From positions 4,503 through 20,372 of the forward strand of contig JAOXYB010002790.1 of assembly GCA_028565635.1 (NCBI GenBank): a DNA stretch of 15,870 nt. Direction: 5' to 3'. Under the pieces are notes generated by a model. That model did not search any database, was not told the origin of the DNA, and saw only the letters and a program-made list of their open reading frames with translations. The stretch comes from Phoronis ovalis (taxonomy: Eukaryota; Phoronida; Phoronidae). Positions 1 through 7,598 of this stretch are shown piece by piece (position 1 is the stretch's first letter; each line of letters opens with the position of its first letter). Both the position numbers and the translations under genes were made by a program.

Positions 1-250
1 CTTTCTCAGCAGTGATTAACTCTAAAAGTAAATAAAAGATGAGATGAAGCAAACGATAAACATGACAAAAGACTTTGTGCAGATTATTAATTATTTTTTA
101 ATAATTCTTAACCAGATGTGCAAACTTCTTTCAAGCTATAGAAAGAGAAGCTTCAGAGTAGTGAACTTCTACAAATTAAAATTCACCATGCAGAATGAAA
201 CAGAATAAAAGCCCTTAATTCATGACCAGTTCAAAACCAGTCAGCATACT
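1..250. other. Sequence beyond the EFCAB5 3' end, nothing recognised
   Basis: AT-rich, with no convincing exon or repeat on either strand. It is probably intergenic if the gene ends near 250. Confidence 0.4.
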
Positions 251-254
251 TTTC

Positions 255-300
255 TTTATTCTAAGAAAATTCATTAAACAATAAAAAATGTTCATTTATT
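255..300 (-). terminator. EFCAB5 poly(A) signals (3' end)
   Basis: Two minus-strand AATAAA hexamers occur at 300-295 and 260-255, downstream of the proposed terminal exon. Cleavage would be expected near 280-230. In AT-rich DNA such hexamers also occur by chance. Confidence 0.4.
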
Positions 301-503
301 AACACAGGCTATATATTCTGATCACATTCAAACATTGCTCATATTATTATAATAGCCTACAAATGTTTATGTAATCAATTGATTTTAAAACTACTAATTG
401 TAATTTTAAGTTTTCTCTAGAACTGTTGTATCATAATAATGTAATTCATAAAGCAACAAATTTCACAGAGAAGCTGACTATATACATGAATATCCAGTAC
501 CAC

Positions 504-532
504 TCATACACACATGTTAGTTCTCAAACTAC
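504..532 (-). CDS. EFCAB5: Probable EFCAB5 terminal coding exon
   Basis: A strong acceptor (CCTTTTACTTTTATTACAG, first exon base 532) lies 253 bases beyond the previous donor. In the expected phase it adds GSLRTNMCV and a TGA at 506-504. A second, weaker acceptor near 592 (ATTTTTAG) would also stop after three codons. Either way the protein ends here, and poly(A) signals follow about 200-250 bases downstream. Alternatively the real next exon lies beyond the left edge. Confidence 0.45.
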
Positions 533-3500
533 CTGTAATAAAAGTAAAAGGTGATCCGTGCATATTAGTATGCTCAGTCTTCTAGGCGTGCTCTAAAAAT
601 ATTATTTCTACTACTTGCCTACATGTTAACAAAGCAAATGAGAAAAAGATAGTGTGCTACAATCACAACACGGGTACAATAAAACAGTGCGTCATGGCTC
701 TGAAAGAAAGATGTACTAGGGTAAGATACTAAATATTACATGTTAATTAGTAAATGTTAGTGCCCACTCCATAATGTTGCTCTACCTTTTTCTTCAGTAA
801 CAGTTTCGTCTTTATCTTTCTCCTGGACTTTCTCAGCCTGCTGCTCTTTTTCTGAAATAACTGCAGTGTCAGCGACAACCTGCTTAGCAGGTGGAGCTGG
901 TGCCTTCTCTACAATCACTGCTGGTACTGTTGAGTCAGATCCATCATCTGCTGGCTTATCTGCATTGTCAGCAGAAGAGTTGTCCTTTTCAGTTGTTGTT
1001 TGTTCAGTAGCATCTGGTGCAGTAACATCTGCGGGTTTTTCAGAATCTGCAGCAGGTGTCTCAGCAGTCTTAGGTTGATTTCCATCTGCAGCTAAGAGAA
1101 TAGTGCAAGCACACAATAGTAAATGCAATCCATTTCTGATATAAAAGTTATCATGCAAAGTGTGTTCAGGTTTGCATTCCAGCAGTATATAAATGGAAAA
1201 TTGTAAATAAATTATTAAATTATATATACCTTAAGGCTACATGCACAATGAACATTCAACATTTTATAATGTCAAATCACTTCAGACAGAACAGTTGCTT
1301 TATATAAATAGTGTGACCAGAACAAGATGATAATGTTGACCAAATATAAAAGTTGTTAAAATTGCTTACTATAGGCACTGCAAAAAAGGGAAAAGATTGT
1401 TAGTACAGAAAGCATCGGTTAAGATATACAGAAAGACATTTCAACAGAGATTTCCTGTAATACTTAGTTAGAAACTAACTGTAACGCTTGGTAAATGGTG
1501 TACTGCAAGGAAAAGAGATAAAGGTTAAAAGAGAAATGAAAAACACTCGATTTCTGCAATTGTTAGCAACAAGTTGAGTCACGCTCATTACTTTGTATAT
1601 CATCGCTTGGCACTTCATTACCATCCTCTGCCATTAATGGTTTTGGTTCTGGTACATCAGCTATCTCATCAGTTGTTGGTACCACATCAGCAGCAGGCTG
1701 GTCTTCTGTAGTTGGTGCCACATCATCAGATGGTTGGTCACCGGTAGATGGAACTACATCAGTAGTAGGTTGGTCACTAGTAGATGGTGGCACATCTGCA
1801 GGTGGCAGGTCAGTTGTGATTGGAGCTACATCACTAGATGGTTGGTCATCTGTTGATGGTTGTATATTACCAACAGCTGGTACAGTGTCGCCAGCCAGAA
1901 CAGGCTCTGGTGGTGGTGTAACTACTTTGTCCTCTGCAATAATCATGTCTGGATATTTAAAAAGAGAGAAGCTCTTCGTAATGATTTTTATTATTAACTT
2001 TTAAAATGATTGCATTTTTATTTAATGCAGTTTTTATTCTGTAAAAATATAAAGTTACATTGATTCCTGCAAAAGTCTTAAATCCTTTATGACTATAAAA
2101 ATTTGCACTGTTTTAAACTAAAATATGGTTAAAAAAAAAGGTAAACGATACATAACACAGTCACATATGCCAGATTACACAATTTTTTCTGCTTCCAACA
2201 TGCTTAGATATGAGTACTTGCTAAAATATCATCTGCTTTGTTTTAATGATGTAAACCAATTTCACAACAATCAGTTCTCTGAAACATCAAGATCTCTAAG
2301 AACCCATACAGTAGTACTATTAACATAATATTATTTTCTAGCTGCAACAAGCTTAAAAAAGCCATTACTGAAAAATAAAAACATGTTAAAATATGTCGTA
2401 GTGAATTAAATTATAGAATATTTTAAACCCATTTTATAAAAGGGTTGGAGCAAATATTTGCAAACTTTGTTGAAAGTGCCTGAATGATCAAAGCTTCAGA
2501 AAGATTCTGTATGTATAGCATCATGCATTACCTTTAGTGGAAGGCTTCTTAGAGTCATCATCTGGTTTTTCTGCATCTTGTTTCTCATCTTCAGTAGGCT
2601 GATCTGTAACCTGTTTTTTGTCTCCATTGTTAGTGATCGTTTTGTCTTTCTGGTCTTCTGTTACAGCAGAATCAACCACTGAAACATCATGATCTGCAGG
2701 GATATCACCCGGCTCACTTTCAGTTTTAAACACTTTTTCGTCAGTGTCACCTTTTTGGTCTAAAATGTATAAACCAATATTTTCACAGCTAGCCCTCTTG
2801 CTTGTAACCATATGTCACACTAAGCTGATGTGATCAATATAAAATCAAGTGTTCTCATCATAGGTTGTTTTTATGATAATTACATATTTTATAGCGAAAG
2901 CTAATTGTAAAGAGTACAATTGTACTTAAAAATTACTTTACAAACATTAAGAAATGGATCCAATTTCGCTAATATTTCTTTTTGGCACTATATAGTTTCT
3001 CATGTAAAAGCCTCAATTACCTTCTGTAGCTTTGACCGAAGCAGCAGAACCCTTTCGTGATCCTGGCTGAAACTAGAAATAGTCAAGGTTACTAAAAATA
3101 TGTAATATAAGTAAAAAATTAATTTTTAAAAATTATATATTTTTCATGTTGATGAACCTCAATACAGACAAGACTCAATTTGTTATCAGTGAACAAAAAA
3201 ATGTACATCACAGTAATGCTTTCATAAACATAAGATGGATTTTGTATAATTATAATAGACACCTGTTTAGTAACATCCTGGTTCTCATTGATAAGTGTAG
3301 GACTTTGACCACCATCAAAACTTTCTTCATCGCTGAAATCACTGTCACCTTCATCAACCTCAACAACAGGCCCTGAGAAGAAAATGTTCATGTTTTTAAA
3401 AAAAAGTTCCAGTAAATCTAGACAAAAGATTTACATCAATTTCTAGCAACTCGGAATCTTTTGTAACAATCATGAGCGATTCCTTGTCATAATTCAGATC

Positions 3501-6500
3501 TACAGAATGTTTTATCCTCATTTCATAAAATACAAATTCAGGGGCTTGATATTTTAAATATGTTTTTGCAGGAGATTAAGAATATTGTTACTTACATCTG
3601 CGAGGATTACGTAATCTGTTTTTGTATTCCTCTTTACACTGATCATAATACTTCTCAAACAGGCTCAAGATACGATGACGATCAAGTAAGCCAATCTAAA
3701 ACAGACAGAATTTACCACTCACAACTTACAATAATTCAAAACCTATTTTTTAAGCTACATATATAAGCCATTTTTTGCTGATGCAGCTATAGTTAAGAAG
3801 CTTACTTAATGTATGTGTTTTAATTATTGTTTACTGAATAGCATGTTTGCATTTCATTGTGTAAATTACAGAATTATAATAAAGCTTCCTACATGGACAT
3901 ACAACCCTTCGTACATACAAAATTTTAGGGTGTGCGACCCAGCCCAAGAAACCAGGTTACTAACTATTCTTTCCTGTCAATAAATCTGTTTTGATTGCCA
4001 AACTGTGGGTAAAACCAGTTTTAGTAAAAGCAAAAGCCCTGTTTGCTGACATAAATAAAATAAAAAACATTTAGTCAGACAAATTGGATTCATTCTGCTA
4101 ATTTGATAATAACCTGGATCTGGTGGGGCGCACACCTCTATATACCCTGAAGCCTTTCTTTACTCAAAAACCCCATCTCCATTGCTTATAATAGAATAAT
4201 ATATACCACTCTTGTTTAATTTATAAATACCTATATATGTAACCATGGCCAGAGAGCTTGATTTTACGACTATCAACATTCTTTGGATGGTAAAACGTTT
4301 ATACAGACCAAATCATAGCAACTAAATAAGTTAATTAAGTTATTTGAAAATGTAACCGAAAGTAACGCACCCCACTATGATCACAGGCAACAAACAGGTT
4401 TGTAAGCGTGACTCGTCTTTGCTCACGCTGCGTGGCAGCACGAAATGTCAGTGAACATCGGGACAGATGCTGCAAGAACTGTTCAAAAATTTCACTTGGC
4501 ATATCCGTAATAAACTTCTGGAGATACTGTGAAAACAAGAAAAAATAACAATAAATAAGGATGCTATCGCACAGTACAGAGCACAAAGGGCACAAAGTTT
4601 TGCATGTTTTTCATTATTGGAAAGAAATGTTTGACTGATTATATTACAATCAACAAGGTCAGTAACACATTTGGGAAACATGACCACAATAACTATCACT
4701 TATACACAAACTTGCTGACATTTTTTGTATCAATTACTGTTTTCTCATTTTACAACCAGAACAGAAATTATTGACTCATATTTTATGGTTTAATTCTTCT
4801 AACATAATGTAATATTAAAATACACATGTTATGTAAAAGCAATGTACAGTACCTGCGCGAATTCTCTAAGTGCCAAAGTTTTTCCTGTTTCATCAGTGGG
4901 TTCTATTTCGCGACTAAGTTGAGATGCTTTCTTTAACTCTTCAGGATATTGCTGTGTTATCTCAACAAACGAACGTAAAGCATTCTGAAGCTGAAAGACA
5001 TTTGCATAATAAAGATTGGTGAATCGCTGCATGGTTTGGTATCAACACTCTCCTGAGTTACTTAAATGTGTATTATTCAAAAATTTTACTGGATTACATT
5101 TATTTTTTAGTTCAAAGCCTTAGATTTAGGGTATTTCCTTGTGATATCTACAAAGAGTAATTTTAAATGAGCTATTAGGAAATTATTTAGACAGCCACCC
5201 TGACAATATTCAATGTAACACTTATACACATCAATAAATTAACATGTACATCAGTCTGAATAAATCCATCCATTAGTTTTCCGTACCTCCTTAACTAACG
5301 TCTGAGCTTAACCATAGTCAATGTTTGTTTATTATCTCGAAAAGCAGAAGAACGAAAATCCCTTTCTATATAAAGTGTCACAAAAGTCTTGACACCAATC
5401 AAATTGCAGCTTACAATAATAAGTATAACTTACAGTGAACTAAGCGAGTAGGGGGTCGATCACACACATTTTGTCCGGTCAAAGTTTATCATTCTATAGT
5501 CTGCTAAGCAAAAAACAAGCTCCCAGTGATACCTATTCAGAATGTGTCATAATGATAGAATAGATGTGGTAGGCGACGATGGATCATGCAGGCAGAAAGG
5601 ATTATCTCAGTTGGCAAAAGATTGATGATGTAATTATTTCACTCTTATTAAATTGAAGGAATATAACAAAATTGACTATGGTTAAGCCCAGGGTTTAGTT
5701 GAGAAGGGTACGGAACACTTGTCTAACGGATGAATTTATTCACACTACATGTACTTAATTACCAATGTGAGCTCAATTCTCCCATCGTATCCAACATTCC
5801 ATTCAATGAACTGTTTCTTCAGACAATCTTCCCTTCGTTGTTTCTCTATGACTTTAAATTTCTCCTCTTGCTCACGATTTTCACGCTTAGTTTTGGCTTC
5901 TGCCTTGATACGTGCAAGTCTTTAAAAGAATAAATAAAAACCTGAACAGGGGGCTTTAAAATTGAAACAAAGTTTTTTTCATCATGCAGTTCCAATTAAT
6001 GTCTAATAGGATAAAAATTATAAAAGTTTATAAAATTTTCAAATTGTACTGCTAAATTATTGCAAAAGGTATATAATAATTATATTATTATATATATTAT
6101 TTTCTTTCATATTATTTTTTAACTTTCCAATTAAATCAGAAAGAAGTCAGGTGAAAGAAATGTGTAGTCCTTTTTTAAATGTGCACAATCTCGAATAAAT
6201 CTAATTAAAATTTTAATTAAAATTGTCATCCTCACCTATTTTCTTCATAGTCAAACAATTGTTTCCTAAGTTCCTCATGGACCTCTCGTAAGCCTCGGAT
6301 ATACGGAGAAGCCTCAGAAAAGTTACTGTATTTAGGATTATTCCTCATTAAGTATTGAGCTAAGAAGTTAACAGGATTAAAATTCGGATCTTGTTCGTTC
6401 TTTTCTGTTAATCCTTTCATGTTTGCTTCCATTAGCAATTTTTCTATTCCTAATATTAAAGTTGGTAAAACTTTATCCACAAGAAATGCACGAGTTTCCA

Positions 6501-6846
6501 CAGTAGCCTTATTATCTACTAACCACTCTTTCGCTAAAACATCAGTTGGAACTTTCCGAGCAATTTTTCTAGCTTTTTCTTTTGTCGATTGACTAAAATC
6601 TTTTTTGTCCATTCGTTTTTCTACAAGTTTACTCATCAACACCTCTTCGTGGTGATGCTTCCATCGCCTTTGTGCACTCTTCCGTGACTGAGGTGCTTCT
6701 TCTGGTGTAGTAATAGTGCGTTGATTTGCCAAGGGACTTTGTGGTTTCCCCATAGGTGGTGGTGTCATTGTCACATGCCGACTTGGCGTACGTCTGCCAT
6801 AGCTTGACCCAGAGCTACTACGGAAGTTAATGGTGGCTTCAGCCAT
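504..6846 (-). CDS. EFCAB5: EFCAB5 orthologue, whole gene (spliced, 11 predicted exons)
   Basis: EF-hand calcium-binding domain-containing protein 5. The coding exons run 6846-6236, 5919-5763, 4990-4853, 4526-4371, 3695-3596, 3372-3263, 3066-3021, 2759-2532, 1948-1592, 1091-786 and probably 532-504. All junctions keep frame and the predicted length is about 745 residues. Recognition rests on family landmarks recalled from vertebrate EFCAB5: LAKEW followed by a leucine-rich 'DKVLPTL' helix, 'NFLAQYLMRNNP', and 'CDHSGIGLLDRHR' leading into 'LRNPRRWP'. The last stretch spans three exon junctions and joins without error. Human EFCAB5 is about twice this length, so the C-terminal half is missing here or lies elsewhere. 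Its molecular function is poorly known; expression in ciliated and sperm cells is expected from the family and would agree with the X-box-like site upstream. The product looks soluble: I see no signal peptide or membrane segment. Identity is sure; the 3' end is the weak part. Confidence 0.88.
786..1091 (-). CDS. EFCAB5: EFCAB5 tail exon, Ala/Asp/Lys-rich (residues 635-736)
   Basis: The acceptor is CACTATTCTCTTAG/CT and the donor GAAAAAG/GTAGAGC; 306 nt, phase 1 to phase 1. It encodes low-complexity 'KPADVTAPDATEQTTTEK', then a Pro/Ala stretch and a Lys/Glu-rich helix-prone end. Read alone it would run on seven codons past the donor to a stop at 757-759. The plus-strand frame at 866-1078 is an antisense shadow of this biased sequence. 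Confidence 0.76.
1092..1591 (-). other. EFCAB5 intron with two unused-looking strong acceptors
   Basis: On the minus strand a long pyrimidine tract ends TTTTCCTTGCAG with the first exon base at 1502. Another ends CCCTTTTTTGCAG with the first exon base at 1377 and is followed after 8 nt by GTAAGC. Neither gives an open exon that fits the next coding exon. They may serve alternative terminal or poison exons. Confidence 0.35.
1592..1948 (-). CDS. EFCAB5: EFCAB5 tail exon with 12-residue tandem repeat (residues 516-634)
   Basis: The acceptor is TTTTTAAATATCCAG/AC; the proposed donor is CAAA/GTAATGAG; 357 nt, phase 1 to phase 1. It encodes Pro/Thr/Asp-rich sequence containing five 12-residue repeats. 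If the donor is not used, translation runs on only nine codons to a TAA at 1563-1565, ending in Cys-Cys. No AATAAA lies on the minus strand between there and about 1200, which favours splicing on to the next exon. Confidence 0.75.
1677..1856 (-). repeat. Coding tandem repeat, 5 x 36 bp (12 residues)
   Basis: The units read STDDQPSSDVAP, ITTDLPPADVPP, STSDQPTTDVVP, STGDQPSDDVAP and TTEDQPAADVVP, with a decayed sixth (TTDEIADVPEPK) after them. The consensus is roughly [ST]T-x-DQP-x-x-DV-[AV]P. Units differ at synonymous and nonsynonymous sites, so this is an old array rather than a fresh expansion. Exactly 36-bp periodicity keeps the frame whatever the copy number. Confidence 0.93.
1949..2531 (-). 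other. EFCAB5 intron, nothing recognised
   Basis: 583 bases of AT-rich intron between two tail exons. The plus-strand open frame at 2125-2328 has no family resemblance and starts in an A-run. I see no repeat structure. Confidence 0.6.
2532..2759 (-). CDS. EFCAB5: EFCAB5 tail exon, acidic and disordered (residues 440-515)
   Basis: The acceptor is ATTTTAG/ACC and the donor AAAG/GTAATGC; 228 nt, phase 1 in and phase 1 out, so it can be skipped without frameshift. The peptide is rich in Asp, Glu, Lys and Thr ('VTDQPTEDEKQDAEKPDDD') and looks intrinsically disordered. It shares a DQPT-type motif with the next exon. Confidence 0.78.
3021..3066 (-). CDS. EFCAB5: EFCAB5 small exon (residues 425-439)
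   Basis: A 46-nt exon between acceptor TAGTTTCAG/CCA and donor GAAG/GTAATTG, phase 0 in and phase 1 out. It encodes 'PGSRKGSAASVKATE'. It is supported by splice sites and phase continuity only; there is no recognisable domain. Confidence 0.72.
3263..3372 (-). CDS. EFCAB5: EFCAB5 exon, acidic linker (residues 388-424)
   Basis: The acceptor is TTCTTCTCAG/GG and the donor AAACAG/GTGTCT; 110 nt. The junction codon makes Trp, giving 'NPRRWPVVEVDEGDSDF', which parallels 'NPRQWP' plus an acidic run in vertebrate EFCAB5. Conservation with the vertebrate protein fades after this exon. Confidence 0.9.
3596..3695 (-). CDS. EFCAB5: EFCAB5 exon carrying the rest of the EF-hand (residues 355-387)
   Basis: The acceptor is CTGTTTTAG/ATTGGC and the donor CGCAGAT/GTAAGT; 100 nt, phase 0 in and phase 1 out. 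It encodes 'IGLLDRHRILSLFEKYYDQ', then 'LRNPRR'. Joined to the previous exon, the loop reads D-H-S-G-I-G-L-L-D-R-H-R: Gly at position 6 and a hydrophobic residue at position 8 are kept, but the acidic residue at position 12 is Arg. Calcium binding by this hand is therefore doubtful. Confidence 0.92.
3597..3636 (-). other. Conserved 'LRNPRR' junction region inside EFCAB5
   Basis: This 3' part of the EF-hand exon, read across the intron at 3595-3373, completes the LRNPRR-W-P motif. It is the best single anchor for the gene's identity because it spans a splice junction whose phase-1 codon is completed correctly. Confidence 0.85.
3696..4370 (-). other. EFCAB5 intron between the two EF-hand exons
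   Basis: This 675-base intron splits the EF-hand loop between its fourth and fifth positions. It contains a candidate 208-bp foldback (3929-4136). Nothing else is recognised. Confidence 0.7.
3929..4136. repeat. Imperfect foldback in EFCAB5 intron
   Basis: GGTGTGCG at 3929-3936 is the reverse complement of CGCACACC at 4129-4136. In the same order inward, CCAGGTTA at 3952-3959 is the reverse complement of TAACCTGG at 4110-4117. The spacers are 15 and 11 bases. This looks like a decayed inverted repeat of about 210 bp, possibly a MITE remnant. No target duplication was identified. Confidence 0.45.
4371..4526 (-). CDS. EFCAB5: EFCAB5 exon carrying the first part of the EF-hand (residues 303-354)
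   Basis: The acceptor is TTGTTTTCACAG/TAT and the donor AGTGGG/GTGCGT; 156 nt, phase 0 both ends. It encodes 'FITDMPSEIFEQFLQHL', then 'TLTNLFVACDHSG'. The last four residues begin the EF-hand loop, which the next intron interrupts. The same order is found in vertebrate EFCAB5. Confidence 0.92.
4527..4852 (-). other. EFCAB5 intron, nothing recognised
   Basis: A 326-base AT-rich intron. The open frame crossing it on the minus strand is a chance extension of the neighbouring exon. Confidence 0.7.
4853..4990 (-). CDS. EFCAB5: EFCAB5 exon (residues 257-302)
   Basis: The exon runs from acceptor GTCTTTCAG/CTTCAG to donor GCGCAG/GTACTG, 138 nt, phase 0 at both ends. It encodes 'LQNALRSFVEITQQYPEEL' and ends 'LALREFAQ'. 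Two other in-frame AGs (giving starts at 4984 or about 5026) would change only a few residues. I chose 4990 for its better pyrimidine tract. Confidence 0.82.
5257..5742. repeat. Foldback with ~70-bp inverted arms in EFCAB5 intron
   Basis: The left arm (5257-5322) and right arm (5671-5742) are inverted copies at roughly 80% identity. There is a perfect 17-bp match (GCTTAACCATAGTCAAT at 5306-5322 against 5671-5687), a perfect 9-bp match (TTCCGTACC at 5279-5287 against 5707-5715) and another 9-bp match (TGAATAAAT at 5257-5265 against 5734-5742). Weaker similarity continues outward and inward. The loop of about 350 bp has no long reading frame. It is most likely a non-autonomous DNA transposon with long terminal inverted repeats, or an inverted local duplication. 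TTAA occurs just outside both arms (5239-5242, 5755-5758) but is common in such DNA. Confidence 0.75.
5763..5919 (-). CDS. EFCAB5: EFCAB5 exon, charged coiled-coil segment (residues 204-256)
   Basis: The acceptor is TTTTAAAG/AC and the donor ACATTG/GTAATT; the exon is 157 nt, phase 2 in and phase 0 out. It encodes a highly charged Lys/Arg/Glu helix ('IKAEAKTKRENREQEEKF') followed by 'LKKQFIEWNVGYDGRIEL'. This matches the charged helix plus 'QEQFDEW' region of vertebrate EFCAB5. The plus-strand reading frame across it is only a shadow. Confidence 0.9.
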
Positions 6847-6863
6847 CTTTATTACTAAGAAAT
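6236..6863 (-). CDS. EFCAB5: EFCAB5 exon with start codon (residues 1-203)
   Basis: The ATG at 6846-6844 has a good context (A at -3, G at +4). Seventeen bases upstream lies a splice acceptor (TTTAACAG, first exon base 6863), so the 5' UTR is split by an intron. The N-terminus is Ser/Thr/Pro-rich and probably disordered. A basic stretch near residues 54-66 follows, then the conserved helical block from 'LAKEWLVDN' (about residue 103) through 'FLVDKVLPTLILGIEKLL' to 'NFLAQYLMRNNPKYSNF' (about residues 159-176). The donor is AATAG/GTGAGG and leaves phase 2. The 17 upstream bases contain no in-frame stop, so a longer N-terminus from an upstream exon is possible but not needed. Confidence 0.92.
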
Positions 6864-7491
6864 CTGTTAAATATAAAACATTTATGTATTAGCTACCATA
6901 ATATAAGTGAATATGAATATCTTTTTGGCATATCTTAGACTAATATGCAAATTTGTTGCTCCAAAAGTATGAGTAAAATAAGTGGCATAGCTTTACAATT
7001 CTTATTACAGTCTTGTGCAAATTATAACAGTCAGACAGTGATAATCAAGCAGTGTAACTGAAATTGGAAAAAATTAATACTACTAGTATCAGGGGATGAT
7101 TATTTTGTGTTTGCAAAAATGTTGTTAACATCTCAACGGAATATATAGCTCAATGCTTCTAACAGGAGCCATTACTAATGATTAATATATTTGGTTTACT
7201 CCTGGAGGTTTGTTGCTACTCTGGGTCATTCGTATATCATTGTAAACTAACCTATGTCAATATAATACCACACGTTGCAAAATGAGTTACAAATCAAGAT
7301 CTCTGCTTTAGCCTTTGGCTTTACTAAGCTTACCTAGTGTTATACACATTTCTTTCTAGTTCGTTTTTTTTTAATACATACCAGCTGAAATTTAGTATAG
7401 GAATCCTAGTGTCTCCTAGTATGGCTGTCCGTGTTTACATTATGCTCTAGGATTTGAAGAATTGTAAAAGCAATCAGAACAAATTCATTAC
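6864..7491 (-). other. Probable EFCAB5 5'-UTR intron
   Basis: The coding exon starts just after an acceptor, so an upstream non-coding exon must exist. A GTGG/GTAATG-type donor is visible at 7491-7490 on the minus strand, just inside the promoter region. I found no other gene, RNA or repeat in this stretch. Confidence 0.45.
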
Positions 7492-7512
7492 CACTTTTCG
7501 AGGTTGTCACAG

Positions 7513-7525
7513 GTTGCTATGGGAC
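7513..7525 (+). promoter_or_regulatory. X-box-like (RFX) motif
   Basis: GTTGCTATGGGAC resembles the RFX X-box (GTTGCC-AT-GGCAAC type) with a shortened spacer and an imperfect second half-site. RFX factors drive ciliary genes, and EFCAB5 is a plausible target. Confidence 0.4.
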
Positions 7526-7530
7526 ACCAC

Positions 7531-7542
7531 TGGGCATGCGCG
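7531..7542 (+). promoter_or_regulatory. NRF1-like motif
   Basis: TGGGCATGCGCG matches the palindromic NRF1 consensus (YGCGCAYGCGCR) at 11 of 12 positions. Such sites are common in CpG-type bidirectional promoters. Confidence 0.55.
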
Positions 7543-7586
7543 AAATTGTAGAACTCTTTGGCGAAGAAGATAAATTATGAAAATTC

Positions 7587-7598
7587 AAATATGGCGGC
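7587..7598 (+). promoter_or_regulatory. YY1/TISU-like element over the SMPD4 start codon
   Basis: AAATATGGCGGC covers the initiator ATG. It matches the TISU consensus SAASATGGCGGC at 10 of 12 positions and contains a YY1 core. TISU elements set both a close transcription start and initiation from a very short 5' UTR. Confidence 0.5.

Larger units (their letters stand above)
7492..7550 (-). other. EFCAB5: Candidate EFCAB5 5'-UTR exon
   Basis: It is placed by inference between the donor GTAATG at 7491 and the promoter motifs. The right boundary (the transcription start) is not visible in the sequence and is only approximate. Confidence 0.25.

Noticed and set aside
866-1078. Plus-strand open frame of 70 codons
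   Set aside because: It is the antisense shadow of the low-complexity EFCAB5 tail exon at 1091-786.
1563-1591. EFCAB5 ending at TAA 1565-1563 with a Cys-Cys C-terminus (lipid-anchor-like)
   Set aside because: A phase-correct donor (AAA/GTAATG) lies just before it, the next exon joins in frame with the same amino-acid bias, and no poly(A) signal follows. Kept only as a possible intron-retention form.
2125-2328. Plus-strand open frame of 67 codons
   Set aside because: It lies within an EFCAB5 intron, begins at an A-run, and has no domain or family resemblance.
3560-3766. Plus-strand open frame of 68 codons
   Set aside because: It is antisense to the EF-hand exon and its flanking introns, with no coding features of its own.
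5239-5758. piggyBac-type element bounded by TTAA
   Set aside because: TTAA is frequent in this AT-rich DNA, the outer ends do not pair exactly, and there is no CCC-type terminus.
5730-5933. Plus-strand open frame of 67 codons with hydrophobic run
   Set aside because: It is antisense to EFCAB5 exon 5919-5763. The apparent hydrophobicity is the complement of a Lys/Glu-rich helix.
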